Program-made: the position numbers and the translations under genes
Part shown: positions 22,940-34,225 of the stretch, piece after piece
Position numbering within the stretch: the stretch's first letter is position 1
How the letters are laid out: each line of letters opens with the position of its first letter
Notes under the pieces: model-generated
The model's database searches: none
Told to the model about the DNA's origin: nothing
What the model saw: the letters and a program-made list of their open reading frames with translations, nothing else
Origin: Cunninghamia lanceolata
Taxonomy: Eukaryota > Streptophyta > Pinopsida > Cupressales > Cupressaceae
Assembly (NCBI GenBank): GCA_027924645.1
Contig: BSBN01000809.1
Span: 43,988,001-44,052,000 of the forward strand
Direction of reading: 5' to 3'
Length of the DNA stretch: 64,000 nt

Positions 22940-25015
22940 CATTAAAACTGTGGTCTTTGCTTCGTAAAAATGGAGACATTACATTCTATAACATTCCATC
23001 AAGCTAGTAGCAAAGATCGGTCCATTAAAATATTTGCTCAACAAAGCTACCCTTACACATAGAATATCAAAATGGGTCATGCTACTCAATGAATTTGACA
23101 TTGAGTATGTACTTAGGCAAGAAATAAAAGGGCAAGTACTTACAGATCAGCTGGCAGATGCACCTTTAACGGATGACAACCCATTGAGCTTTGAGTTTCT
23201 AGATGAGTCTATCTTTCACATGACAACAACAACCTAGAAACTCTACTTCGATGGCTCATAACTCAGCATGGGTCCAGGGCAGGTATCTTGTTGATCACAC
23301 CCAATGGTGACACCATTCCAAAGTCATGCTGACTACTCTTTCCATGCACTAACAATGTGGTGGAGTATGAAGCCGTAGTCATTGGCATCAAGATGGTAGT
23401 AGAATGGAACATCATAGAACTTCATGTGTGTGGTGACTCGCAACTTGTCATCAACCAAGTGAATGACGACTACCAAACAAAGGATGAGAAGTTAATACCA
23501 TACAAACACATGGTAGATGACTTCAAAGAATACTTTGTTGAGATCTCTTTTGAGCAGATACCAAGGATAGAGAACAAAGCAGCAGATGCCATGGCAGCGA
23601 TTGCATCTCTCCTCGACATCCCTGAAAACTAATCATGTTATGAGTTCTTGGTAGAGCCAGTCTCCCATCCTGCATATGACACCCCTGAATCTCACATCAT
23701 TTGCCATATCATAGGATCTGATTCTCCCCTACATGGAAAAGTATTTACCTATCTAAAAGAGAATACCCTACCACTTGATCTCTCAAGTAACCAAAAGCGA
23801 ACCTTCATTCGCCAAGCATCCCGTTATGCCACTATCACCAACACCCTATATTGACAAGGTCTAGATAGTACTCTCCTTAGGTGTCTCGATAGCAAAGAAT
23901 ATCAAACCGCCCTGAGCGACGTGCATGACGGTATATGCGGGACCCACTCTAGTGGTCTTACCCTGGTTAAGAAACTCATACACATGGGATGCTACTAGCC
24001 AACTATGGAAAAAGACTCCTATCATTTTGTAAGAGGTGCAAGAAATGCCAAATCCATGGGAATCTAATACATGCACCAGCACAGGAGCTACAGCCTTTAA
24101 CGACTCCTTGGCCTTTTTGTCAATGGGGACTCAACCTAGTGCGCAAGATCCACCCTCCATCATCTAGAGGTCATAAATTCATCATCACCGCCATTGAGTA
24201 CTTTACGAAGTGGATTGAATCCGTACCCCTCGCCAATGTCACAGGCAAACAAATTACCTCTTTCATCCTGAACTACATCATTTTCCACTATGGTATCCCT
24301 TTATCCATTATCATAGATAATGGGCGACCATTCAAAAATTAGGATGTCAAAGAACTATGTGACAAATTCCACATCCAACACCACTTTTCCACCCCATATT
24401 ACCCCCAAGGAAATGACCATGAAGAGGCATCAAATAAAACCATCTTAAAAATCTTGAAAAAGACTATCAATGATGCTGGCTACGATTGGCACATCTAATT
24501 GAATCCCATGCTGTGGGCCTACCGTACAAGTATCTACACACCCACAAGTGCAATTCCATATTCCCTCGTCTATGGCTTTGAAGCCATCTTTCCCATTGAA
24601 GTCGAGATCCCATCCTTGCGAGTATTGTTAAAAGGCCTCATATCTGATGAAGAGTACAGAGTATCCAGACTTCAAGAGTTAGAGCTACCGGAAGAAAGAA
24701 GACAACCTGCCTTTAACCATCTTAAGTCTTATCAATAAAGGATGTCTAGAAGTTACAACCACAGAGTCAAACCCCGCGTATTTTAGGTTGGAGACCAGGT
24801 CCTTAGAGAGAATCCCAGAAATTAGCAAGACAGAGAGAAGAAAGGTAAGTTTGAATCCAATTGGCTGGGTCCTTATGTCATCATTGTTGCCTATGGATAA
24901 GGTGCTTATCAATTGGCTACATCAGAGGGTGAATTGTTTGATGATCCCATCAACAGCATGCATCTCCAAAAGTTCTACACCTAAACCCCAATGCAAGGGA
25001 GTCAAAATAGAAAAA
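22940..25015 (+). pseudogene. Ty3/gypsy (Tat-type) RNase H and integrase remnant
   Basis: The fragment starts in the first RNase H (ISKWVMLLNEFDIEYV). It continues with a second, archaeal-like RNase H at 23357-23632 (VEYEAVVIGIKMVVEW, VCGDSQLVINQV, IPRIENKAADAMA); two RNase H domains are the mark of the plant Tat lineage. The zinc region (KRCKKCQIHG) lies near 24022. Integrase follows with FIITAIEYFTKWIESVPL (Glu where the first Asp is usual), IIDNGRPF for the second Asp, and YPQGNDHEEASNKTI for the Glu region. The C-terminal end reads VKPRVF, GDQVLR, WLGPYVII. Stops and frame changes are frequent. No RT is visible upstream. Confidence 0.88.
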
Positions 25016-25107
25016 AAATTAAAAAATAAAAAATAGCAAAAAAAATCAAAAAAATCAAAAATAGAAAAATAAAAAAAAAGGAAAAACAACAAAAAAATCA
25101 TCCTCTG

Positions 25108-25235
25108 GTGAAAACCTGGTAAACAGGCACCTTGGATAGATACCATGATGAAAACTTGGCAAACAGGCGTCATGTGTATTTTAGCTACCGTGCAAATAAA
25201 AGCAAGTGGTGAAAACCTAGTAAACAAGCGTTACT
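25108..25235 (+). repeat. three GAAAACCTGGTAAACAGGC repeats
   Basis: Similar blocks begin at 25108, 25148 and 25208 and read GTGAAAACCTGGTAAACAGG with minor changes. They lie just after the integrase, a place where Tat-type elements often carry short repeats. Function unknown. Confidence 0.7.
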
Positions 25236-25374
25236 TGTGATAAACCGCCTCCTCCATCTTTTCTGACCCTGTTTCCTCATTCATCCCTCCTATCCGCATC
25301 CACCCAATCACATCAAGATACCTACCATGGATTGTTGTCCGCTCGTCCTTATCGCCTTCTTCCACCAGGGTGTG

Positions 25375-25395
25375 TGCAAGAAGTTGTGTCCACTT
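25375..25395 (+). repeat. left terminal inverted repeat
   Basis: Starts TGCAAGAAGTTGTGTCC and is an exact 21-bp inverted match to 41859-41879. Its inner end runs into a perfect 22-bp palindrome (25389-25410) centred on TTGGCCAA. Confidence 0.8.
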
Positions 25396-26261
25396 TTTGG
25401 CCAAAAAGTGGAAGTGTTTTTCCTGATTTTCAGAATTTGTCACATTTGACCTAAAAATTTGAAGCACTTAAAGGTGGAATCTTGGAAAAAGTCACTAAAT
25501 ATGAAATGTAGTACTCGGAGTCTAGTTTCTAAATATGTAATTTTTTTCAATACCCAGATGATAGAAATTGATTTTGAATAGGCGTTTCTAAAAACCACTG
25601 TTTAAAAGTCACTTTTTTTTTACTATACCATGTACGTGTACGTCATCCATATTTTGACCTAAATAATCATATTTTTCAAAATCCCTTTGGGAAAAGCTTT
25701 GTAACTCACTGAAGCACGTTTTCCATATTTATTTGTAATTTTTTATTGAATAATTTTTTTTTATTAATTTTTTATTGGTCATTTTTTGTCTTTTAAAAAA
25801 TCATCGTGTACGTCACGCATAAGATGACCTAAACTTAACATTTTTTGAATTTTTTTTTTTTTAAATTGAAAAGAATTGTCTAAAGTACGTTTTCATACAA
25901 TTTGTTTTACAAAAAAATATTTTAATAAAAAGTTATTAAAATATTAAAAAACCCTGATAATTCAAGGTTATGAACCTATTTCATCATAAATTGATTAAAA
26001 AATTAAAAAAATAATTTAATTGTAAAAAAAATTACATATTTAGAATCTACATTGTCTCCTCTATAATGGGTTTTAATTTCGTTAAAATATTCTGCAAAAT
26101 AGGCCTTTAAATATATGCCCAAAGTCACTATTTTGTTGTAACATTGACAGGGCCTTCAAGGTGCAGGTCAAACTAGGACCAGAGGTCAGGGTCGGGTCCC
26201 CAAAGCATTTTCCGAAGCGGGTTACAAAGCAAAACTCGAGCCTAAAATTCAAATTTTGAAT

Positions 26262-26392
26262 AACGGGATCCCGTTTACTACTGCATCGGTGGTGAATAAA
26301 ACGGGATCCCGTTTAATAAACGGGATCGCGTAGTAAACGGGATCCCGTTTTATATAACGGGATCCCGTTTTATAAAATGGGATCCCGTTTTA
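26262..26392. repeat. left subterminal palindrome array
   Basis: Six units of AACGGGATCCCGTT or close variants, the last five spaced about 16-21 bp and separated by TATA-like spacers. One unit (26319) has GATCGCG in place of GATCCCG. Clustered short motifs near the ends are what transposases and accessory proteins bind in CACTA- and Mutator-type elements; that role is inferred here. Confidence 0.85.
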
Positions 26393-26655
26393 TATTTGCC
26401 CTTTTTTTAATAAGACTGTACTATGACTGTCATTTCTGCAACTTGCCCTACAGTACGGCCGACAGCGACTCTTGCAGCATTCTTTGGCATATTTCTTTCT
26501 TTTGCAGGTCCATCAACTTGAAGTATTGTTGGTATTTTGATAGAAGCCATCATGGAGACATTATTTGGGTGGAATTTTGTTGAATTGGTACGTGTTTGAA
26601 GGATTTGAAACACATTCAAGTTTTTGACATTACATGCTTCATAAATTTTTTAATC

Positions 26656-29600
26656 ATGGGATCACAAAGTCGTAATAAGAGGAAAGATAGGAAGCTATTA
26701 ACCCCTGAAGAAATTGAAGCAAAGAGAGTGAAGGAGGCAAAAAGGCAAAGAGATAGAAGAGTAAAGATTCAATCAATGAACAATGCTGAAGCATCCAATT
26801 CCACAACTATTGAAGATAAAAACATTGAGGAGACCATGGATATAGATGATGCAAGTTTGCAAGAGGTGAATGTGGAAACTAATACGATTATGCAAACTAC
26901 TCCTGGTATGTCTTCAAATCCCTCTATTAATGCTATGGAGAATGTTTCAATGGGCACAAATCTAGGTACTTCTTCAAATCCACTTTTGAATGAAATAGAA
27001 ATAGTGTTGATAGGAGATTTAAAACAAGCTGGATATAACAATGTTGAGATTGATAATATTCGTAGAGATCAAAATTTGAAACAAATTGTAGTTGAAAATG
27101 AAAATGAAAATGAAAATCTTTTTGTTGAAAATGAAAATGAAAATCCTTTTGTTGTTGAAAATGAAAATGAAAACCGTTTTGTTGTTGAAAATGAAAACGA
27201 AAATCCTTTTGTTGAAAATGAAAATGAAAACCGTTTTGTTGTTGAAAATGAAAATGAAAACCATTTTGTTGTTGAAAATGAAAACGAAAATCCTTTTGTT
27301 GAAAATGAAAATGAAAACCGTTTTGTTGTTGAAAATGAAAATCGTTTTGAAGTTGAAAATGAAAATGAAAATCTAGGAAGTGATGTTGAAAATGAGAAAT
27401 ATTTTTTCAAAATTGAAAGAGATGTTTTGGATAATCTTCCTGGTAAAATTTCTTGGAGACAAATAAGAACACATGCCAATAGATTATATAAGGAATTTTT
27501 TTATCGTAAAAAACTATCATTTCAATGTCAACTAATGATGCAATTAATGAGAATGTGGAAAATGAGAAAAGTAATGAAAATGTTAGGCATTTTTGTTAAA
27601 CCAAGAAAAAAAGATCAATCACTAAAACATGCTATGTCTATTGTTGCTAGTGCCATTGAGTCTATTGGAAGTAATAGTCGATTCAAAGATAAAAATGCAG
27701 CAAGACGAGCTATAACAACTGCTATAGTGAATAAAACAACTTTGAATAGAAGAATGGTAAGCAATATTAGTGGAATTCTAAAAATACATCCTAAAACATT
27801 GGTAAGAGCGGCAAAAAGAAGAGAAAGTATAGAAAATGATCCAATTAACCAATGTTGGAGTTTTAGTGGTCGACTCCCGAGATCTGACATGAAACTAAAT
27901 GTTGAAATCAGATCTTTGATCGAAAAATATTGGCATGATAATACTAGGATATCGTCTAATGTTAGAGATGTTTTAAAATTAAGAGTGGGGTCCAAAGTTC
28001 GCGATCCTCATCCAAAACACCTATTAGATACAACGCAAACTGAATTTTATAGAAAATTTTGTGATGAATTAGTGTTACCTGGTAATATTAAAATAAGTCA
28101 AAGATCTTTTGAAAAATGCAAACCATGGTATGTAAAGATTAATAAGGAACGAATATCTTGTTGTTGTAAAACGCATGTTCAATTTCGTTACTATTATGAT
28201 GTGTTTCAATATATACGTTGTACTTTACATCGTAACATGATTATACATGAATGTGATATTAATATGCCAACTGAAGCAATAAAAGAATTTATATCAAGTT
28301 TGTTCTGTGAAAGATCTAATGAAAAAGGTTTTTATTTAAGTTCATGTATTTCTGGACAATGCATTAGTTGTGGCAATCTTTCTTTGTTAAGAGTTTGTAT
28401 GCATGAAAGTGTTGAAAATGATTTTGGACAACAATTAGTGGATGTTAAAAGATTTAAGAATGTTGAATATTCTTTAAAAGATGGAAAATTTGGAAAGCGT
28501 TGTGATTTAATTACAGAAAAGGTTAGTGTGCATGCATTCATATCAGAATTTAAAAGTAAAATTATACCAAAATATGTCAAGCACTCTCAACAAGCTCGAT
28601 GGCTTGATGGACAATTTTGTGAATGTAGAAACACATTTCCAGTTGGTACTATACTATCAGTGGTTGATTTTGCAGAAAACTATACTTTAGCTCCGCAAGA
28701 GGAAATTCAATCACAATATTACAATTCAGTGCAGGTTGCTATGTTTGTTCATATTGTTTATAGACATGCAGATGATAGCACAGAGAATGATAGAAAAGTT
28801 TTGAGGGAGTATCATTTCTATTTGAGTGACAATCGGTTACACTCGTCAGAGTTTGTTCAATATTGTTTCAATATATTTTATACAAATTTAAGAGAAAGAG
28901 GAATCCAGATGACTGAACATCTTATATGGTCAGATAATTGTACGGGGTAGTTCAAGAATGCTCGAATGTTCTATTGGTTATGTAGGGTTCACAAGGAGAA
29001 TAATGTCCAACATATGTGGAATTTTTTTGAAGCTGGACATGGTAAAGGAGAACATGATGGAGCTGGTGCATGTGTTAAAAGAATTCTTGCTAGACAACAA
29101 TTAAAATTTGAGGATGCAGTAAAATTTAAAGATGCACGTGGGATTGTAGATTGGTGCAATACAAGATTATGTACACCTGGATCAAGCGAGTACTCTACAG
29201 TTCGTCAATTCTTTTGGTTGGTTGAAGAAGAAAATATTCTACCTAGACTTGATTGCCAAACAATCAGTGGATCTACTAAATGGCATTCATTTAGGAGTTC
29301 GAATGCAAGTACATGGACTATCTGGACAAGGGAGCTTGCATGTTTTTGTCAGTTTTGTATTTCAGGAGATTGGGAAGCATGTGAGAATACAGAATGGGTT
29401 GAAGAGTGGAAACAAAGACCATTGACACTTGCACAAGCACATAATCAAAGTGAAACAACAATTGAAGACAATGATCAACTGTTTGTATCAGACGATTATG
29501 ACCGTGTTTCAGACCTTGTACAAGAAGGTAATTTAATTCAAATCATTTCATTTTATTTCACTTTGATTACTAATTTGTAGTGCTTTTATTTATTTATGTG

Positions 29601-30173
29601 TACATATGAATGCATGTATGTTGATTGGTCAAATTTTATGGACATGTGCAAGTTATTGAATCAAAATTTGTTTTGCATGACATGTGTATGCTGTTGTTGC
29701 ACCAAAGAATAATGAAGAGGAAACTGAATATTGGTTGGCTCGTTGTGTGGAGACTAAACATAAGTTAACAGCACCTCGAGAAGATGATGATGGCTTTCCT
29801 TATCCAACAGGTTTGATGATCCCCTTAAGACATCCCCTTAAGCATATTTTAAGAACTTCTTTGATCCCCTTAAGCAAATTTTAAGTATTTCTTTGATGAT
29901 GCCTATCATTATCCAATAGGTTCGGTGGTGGTTGTTGGCACTTGGCTACGGAAATACCTAATAAGGAAGAATGGTTTGCCTGCATTCGAAGATTATGAAA
30001 CACATAAGAAGATTATACACTACTCACATTTGGTGTTGGCAACAAATATAAAACTGGAGAGGTATCGCGGAAAACCTACAAATAAAGAGTTATGGAACAT
30101 TTCTATGGAAGACCATGAGACAATCATCGATGCATTGGAAAAAAGAGAGGATGGAGATGGTACAATGGAATAA
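26656..30173 (+). pseudogene. DDE-like transposase gene, one in-frame stop, introns
   Basis: The first ATG is at 26656 (MGSQSRNKRKDRK). It opens 764 codons ended by TAG at 28948-28950; the same frame continues to 29527, so one C-to-T change probably made the stop (CAG to TAG in DNCTG*FKN). The order is a basic N-terminus, a long ENENE repeat (about residues 143-242), a Cys-rich region (ISCCCKTH, CISGQCISCG), and a core with SVVDFAENY (Asp ~671), WSDNCTG (Asp ~760) and FFEAGHGKGEHDGAG. These resemble DDE/D catalytic blocks. A donor AG|GTAATT follows 29527; the matching acceptor near 29681 is unclear. Intron 29811-29919 (GT-AG) joins exons in phase, ending SMEDHETIIDALEKRE and TAA. The superfamily is not assigned. 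Confidence 0.65.
27083..27380 (+). repeat. in-frame VENENEN(P/R)FV coding repeat
   Basis: Imperfect GTTGAAAATGAAAATGAAAA units, with PFV/RFV/HFV linkers, tile about 300 bp of the transposase reading frame. The reverse strand and another frame also stay open across it, which produces artefact ORFs. The encoded stretch is acidic and probably disordered. Confidence 0.9.
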
Positions 30174-30785
30174 GTAAATACAGGTAAATATAGTTAAATA
30201 GATTTATATTGTTGTTTTAAATATGTATTAAATACATGTTTTGATATTTCTTGTGCGTTATTAGTTGAAATTGATTTAATTTATCCTTTTATATCCTCAG
30301 GCCATCATCACAAATTCATCAAATACTTTGAAACAAAAACTTGAGAGGCACTCGTAAATACAGGTACAAATTGTGTATATCTAGATAGTTTTATATAAAT
30401 TAAAATACATGTTTTGATTCAGATATATTGATAAATTGCTTGTATTATTTTTATATCAGGTGGCATGAAGACCTGCTACATTCTCCTCAAGTTTTGGATT
30501 TTCTTGAGATGGCATATAACGACATTTTGTATTTACATTATTTTGAGTTGGCATATATGTACATACACAATTACATTATTACACATTTTGTTCAGAAATT
30601 TGTATACATGTGTATGTACACAATTTTATACTCTACAGTATTAAATTTATCAAAATTATTATTTTATGTATTTTATTTGTTAAATGTCCATGTTTTTCTA
30701 CTTAGAATTTACTTTAAATTTGATTTATTATATTGTTCAATTTGGTTGCTTTGGGCAACTTCACCAAATTTTGAGAACTTAAGAC

Positions 30786-30825
30786 GTCCCCTTAAGACAT
30801 CGTAAATTAGGACCACTTAAGACAT
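30786..30825 (+). repeat. 40-bp direct repeat, copy 1 (partner 33104-33143)
   Basis: GTCCCCTTAAGACATCGTAA and the next 20 bases match 33104-33143 with two substitutions. Between the copies lies about 2.3 kb (30826-33103). The block shares CCCCTTAAG words with intron 29811-29919. Confidence 0.75.
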
Positions 30826-33093
30826 TCAAAAAGTTAGCATAGCTTCTCTCATTAAGGTTATGTGGAATTAGTATTTGTGGCTTGAAACTCCTAACATTTG
30901 GTATCTATAAGTAGTAAAATCACATCAAGCCTACATGACAATTTGATGATGATAAATAAGTCCTAATCATAGTCATGTAGGTGTGAATTACACTCCTACC
31001 AGTAGTTTCACTCTTGGTGGCATGTCCTGTGTGTTCTTCCCCCTCTTGAGCATCTTTTTCAACCCCCAAATTGACCTTCCCTACCTCACATTTTTACCTA
31101 GTGCCCCCTTCATTTTTCCTACTTAGGGTCACCTCTTTGTGTCTTAGGGTTGCCCCTAGTGTCTCTAGGTTACTTGAGTGACCTTAATTAGTAAAAGTGG
31201 TGACCTTATTCCTAAAATGGGTGACCTTGTGGTTTTTAATGCATGAAATAACTCATATTTTTATCTTTTCTTCTTGATTTTTAACCCATTTTAACTCCCA
31301 TTTTTTGTGCTAACTTGTGCTTTTCCTCACTTTATTTCTATTTTGAACTCATCATATTTTTGAGGGGTCCACCGATGTTAAGAGGAATTTGGAGGAAATA
31401 TTACATCATATCATGTCCATTGAAAGTCATTAATGGTGGTCCTAAGTCATGCAGGGGAGTACTTGGGGTGGGTGGAATCTTTTGAAGAATTTGTAAAAAT
31501 TTGACTTGGGACAGGGTATATGAACTTGGCAAACTTTTGCAAAAAATGTTACAAAACTTCAAGTGGGAATTGGATGAAATGAATTGAAGAAAGAAATGAT
31601 TTCTTCAAGGCAGTTAGGCTTCTACAATTAGGAAGAAATGAGTGTTTCGATGTTATGGGGAAATGATGTAAAACTAGACAATAGGATAGGAAGTGGGATG
31701 GGATAAATCATATCCTAAAGTTAATCTAGCTTTCACAAAGTGGAGGGAAGGGAAGATACAAAGGAATATAAATTGTGGGAGAACCATATGGGACCATAGC
31801 TAGGAAGTGGAGGGGAGAATTTATAGATGAGATCCAGGGCTTTTTGTCTAAAAATGTAAAGTATTAAGATCTTATAAGTTCCTGCAGACCTAAACTTATT
31901 TTAAAATTTGATTCACATCCTGAGTTTGTGTTCATAGGATGAAACATGTCAAGCACAAGATTTCCTTGAGTCTTAGAATGGACACTAAAGATCGTATTAA
32001 AAGGACTAATGGACAAATCCTAATTAAAGTTACACTAAGGTTTCATTTTGTAAAATATTGGAATATCCCATCAATTTTCTTTGCATTAATGAAGTAAATC
32101 TATGATGAAATCTTTTGTCTTGTAAATTAAGTTGTTTATTAATCAACTTATCAAATCAAGTGATTTCTCATGATTATTTCTCAAATACATGTATATGAAT
32201 CTTATTGTGGAGAAGACTGTGAAACAAAATAAGAAGTCAACTAGAACCAAAGTGATGAGAGTTTATTCAACTATAAATAGTTTGTGTAGAAGCATAAATG
32301 GAATCTAAGTTACTAGATTGCAAGGACACTCCATGATACCCACATAAGGCCTTGGGATTTAATTTAATATAATATTTCTTCATAGATTAGCTAGAGGACA
32401 AAGGAGATGTAGTCACAAATGTTGGTAGGTTAGAGCATCCTACTTACATAGGCTGGATAGAAAATTTGATGTGTTTAACTTTTTAGATATCTTGCTAGAT
32501 ACTTTTAGGCATTGTACCATAAATGTAGACTATATCAATAATGTAGAAAATTAGACTATAATAATGGTGAGAGAAGTAGTTTTCAAATAAATGTTGAATT
32601 CACTTGAACCCACTTTGAGGTACAATGTTATAGTTGCAAGGTAATGGTCTCAAGAGTATAATGTAATTGAAGTGTTAAAAGATTGGGCTAGTCCAAATGT
32701 GGATTTAAAAAGTTAAGGAATGTGGAGGATTACACAATTGTAAGTTTTCCTAGTGAAATGAAAGAGGCCATGATTATGATGTGCAAACTATTTGGGAACA
32801 AAGACTCAATACATTTAAATGCTAGATGGGTGTCATTATTAGACATGTGATTTTGGAAAGGCTAATGATTCATAACTATGGGGAGTTGAGATCATTGTAG
32901 ATCTCTAAATAGGTAATTTTTGTAGGCTACCAAAGGGGAAGATTTCTACTAACTTCATTCCTAATTTGTGTCATTTATGCTACAATGAAATTCCCACCTC
33001 CACTAATAAATTGTAGGCCTAGTTCCAAAGTTATAGTTCACATGTTTTTTTAGCAACAATTATCCTTGTAGGCACTCCTCCACCCATTTGGTG
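30826..33093. other. about 2.3 kb without recognisable genes
   Basis: No supported ORF or repeat family was recognised. The stretch lies between the two copies of the 40-bp direct repeat, after the transposase gene, and may be an insertion. Confidence 0.4.
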
Positions 33094-33114
33094 AAGAAGT
33101 TGTGTCCACTTAAG
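33094..33114 (+). repeat. third terminus-like sequence (same orientation as left TIR)
   Basis: AAGAAGTTGTGTCCACTTAA is identical to the inward reading of the right terminus (41859-41879 plus the adjacent CTTAAG). It is not preceded by TGC. This could be the left end of a second related element or a remnant. Confidence 0.7.
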
Positions 33115-33825
33115 ACATCGTAAATTAGGACCCCTTAAGACATCTTAAATTACATGATCAACACAAGATGTTCAAGCACCAAGGCACTTGGATAAATATA
33201 ACTATAACCATGCTAGGATCATTTAATATTTAACTTAGTTGATCTCTAGATGAGAAGATGTGAGAGATTGATCCCTCCTAGTAGGCAAGAGATCCTCATG
33301 AACTTATCTCACTTTTTAATGCTTTGTTTTGATTTGCTTACCATTTTATTGCTTAAAATTTGACCAGGACCTAAATATGCATACCGTGAATGAATGGAGG
33401 AACTTTATTATGACCTCATCACTACATAAATTCTTTCAATGCAATTTCTTCATTAAGCGCAAATCTAGATCAACAATCTGACACTTGTATATTTATATAT
33501 GACAATTGATTATTTCTATTGATGTCATTCTATATATCTTATTATGGTTGATCTCAAATGTTTACATTTCTTTTCCTTCATGCACATGGTTCTATATTAG
33601 TGTTTGATTTATGATTAAATTTAGGGATGCTTGTATATACATATGTATGTGATGTTATGCTTTTATAGTTTATGATGTATATGCAATGTATGTATGCATG
33701 GATAACATATATATAAATATGGATGCACCTAAACTAACATGATGGTTTTACATGATTATTACTTTGACATGTGTATGATTTTGAACTACGACAAGATTGC
33801 ATTTATTGTGTGACATGTAAAAATA

Positions 33826-34190
33826 TATAGTCCAGGTTCAACAATATATATATAAAGTCCAGGTCCATGTTCAAAAAATATATAAAGTCCACATGTTCAA
33901 CAATATATATATAAAGTCCATGACAAACAGTATATAACAAATAGTCCATGAAATAGTCAAATATATAAAGTCTAGGTCCATGTTCAAAAAAATATATAAA
34001 GTCCATGTGTTCAACAATATATATATATAAAGTCCATGACAAACAGTATATAACAAATAGTCCATGAAATAGTCAAATATATAAAGTCCAGGTCCATGTT
34101 CAAAAAAATATATAAAGTCCATGTGTTCAACAATATATATATATAAAGTCCATGACAAACAGTATATAACAAATAGTCCATGAAATAGTC
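33826..34190. repeat. 116-bp tandem repeat array
   Basis: The block starting AAAGTCCATGACAAACAG recurs at 33913, 34029 and 34145, exactly 116 bp apart, with partial copies before. The units contain TATATATA runs and AAAGTCCAGGTCCATGTTC. The array lies immediately downstream of the 3' end of the minus-strand gene (stop at 34226). Confidence 0.93.
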
Positions 34191-34225
34191 AAATTATACA
34201 TCTAGCCTATGTTTGAAATAACCTA

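Noticed and set aside
27019..27479. Minus-strand ORFs rich in FSFSFST / IFIFN and a plus MKMKMK ORF
   Set aside because: Other-frame readings of the GAAAAT repeat in the transposase gene.
33803..34158. Minus ORFs rich in Tyr/Ile (YIYIVEHM repeats)
   Set aside because: Read-through of the 116-bp tandem array; not protein-like.
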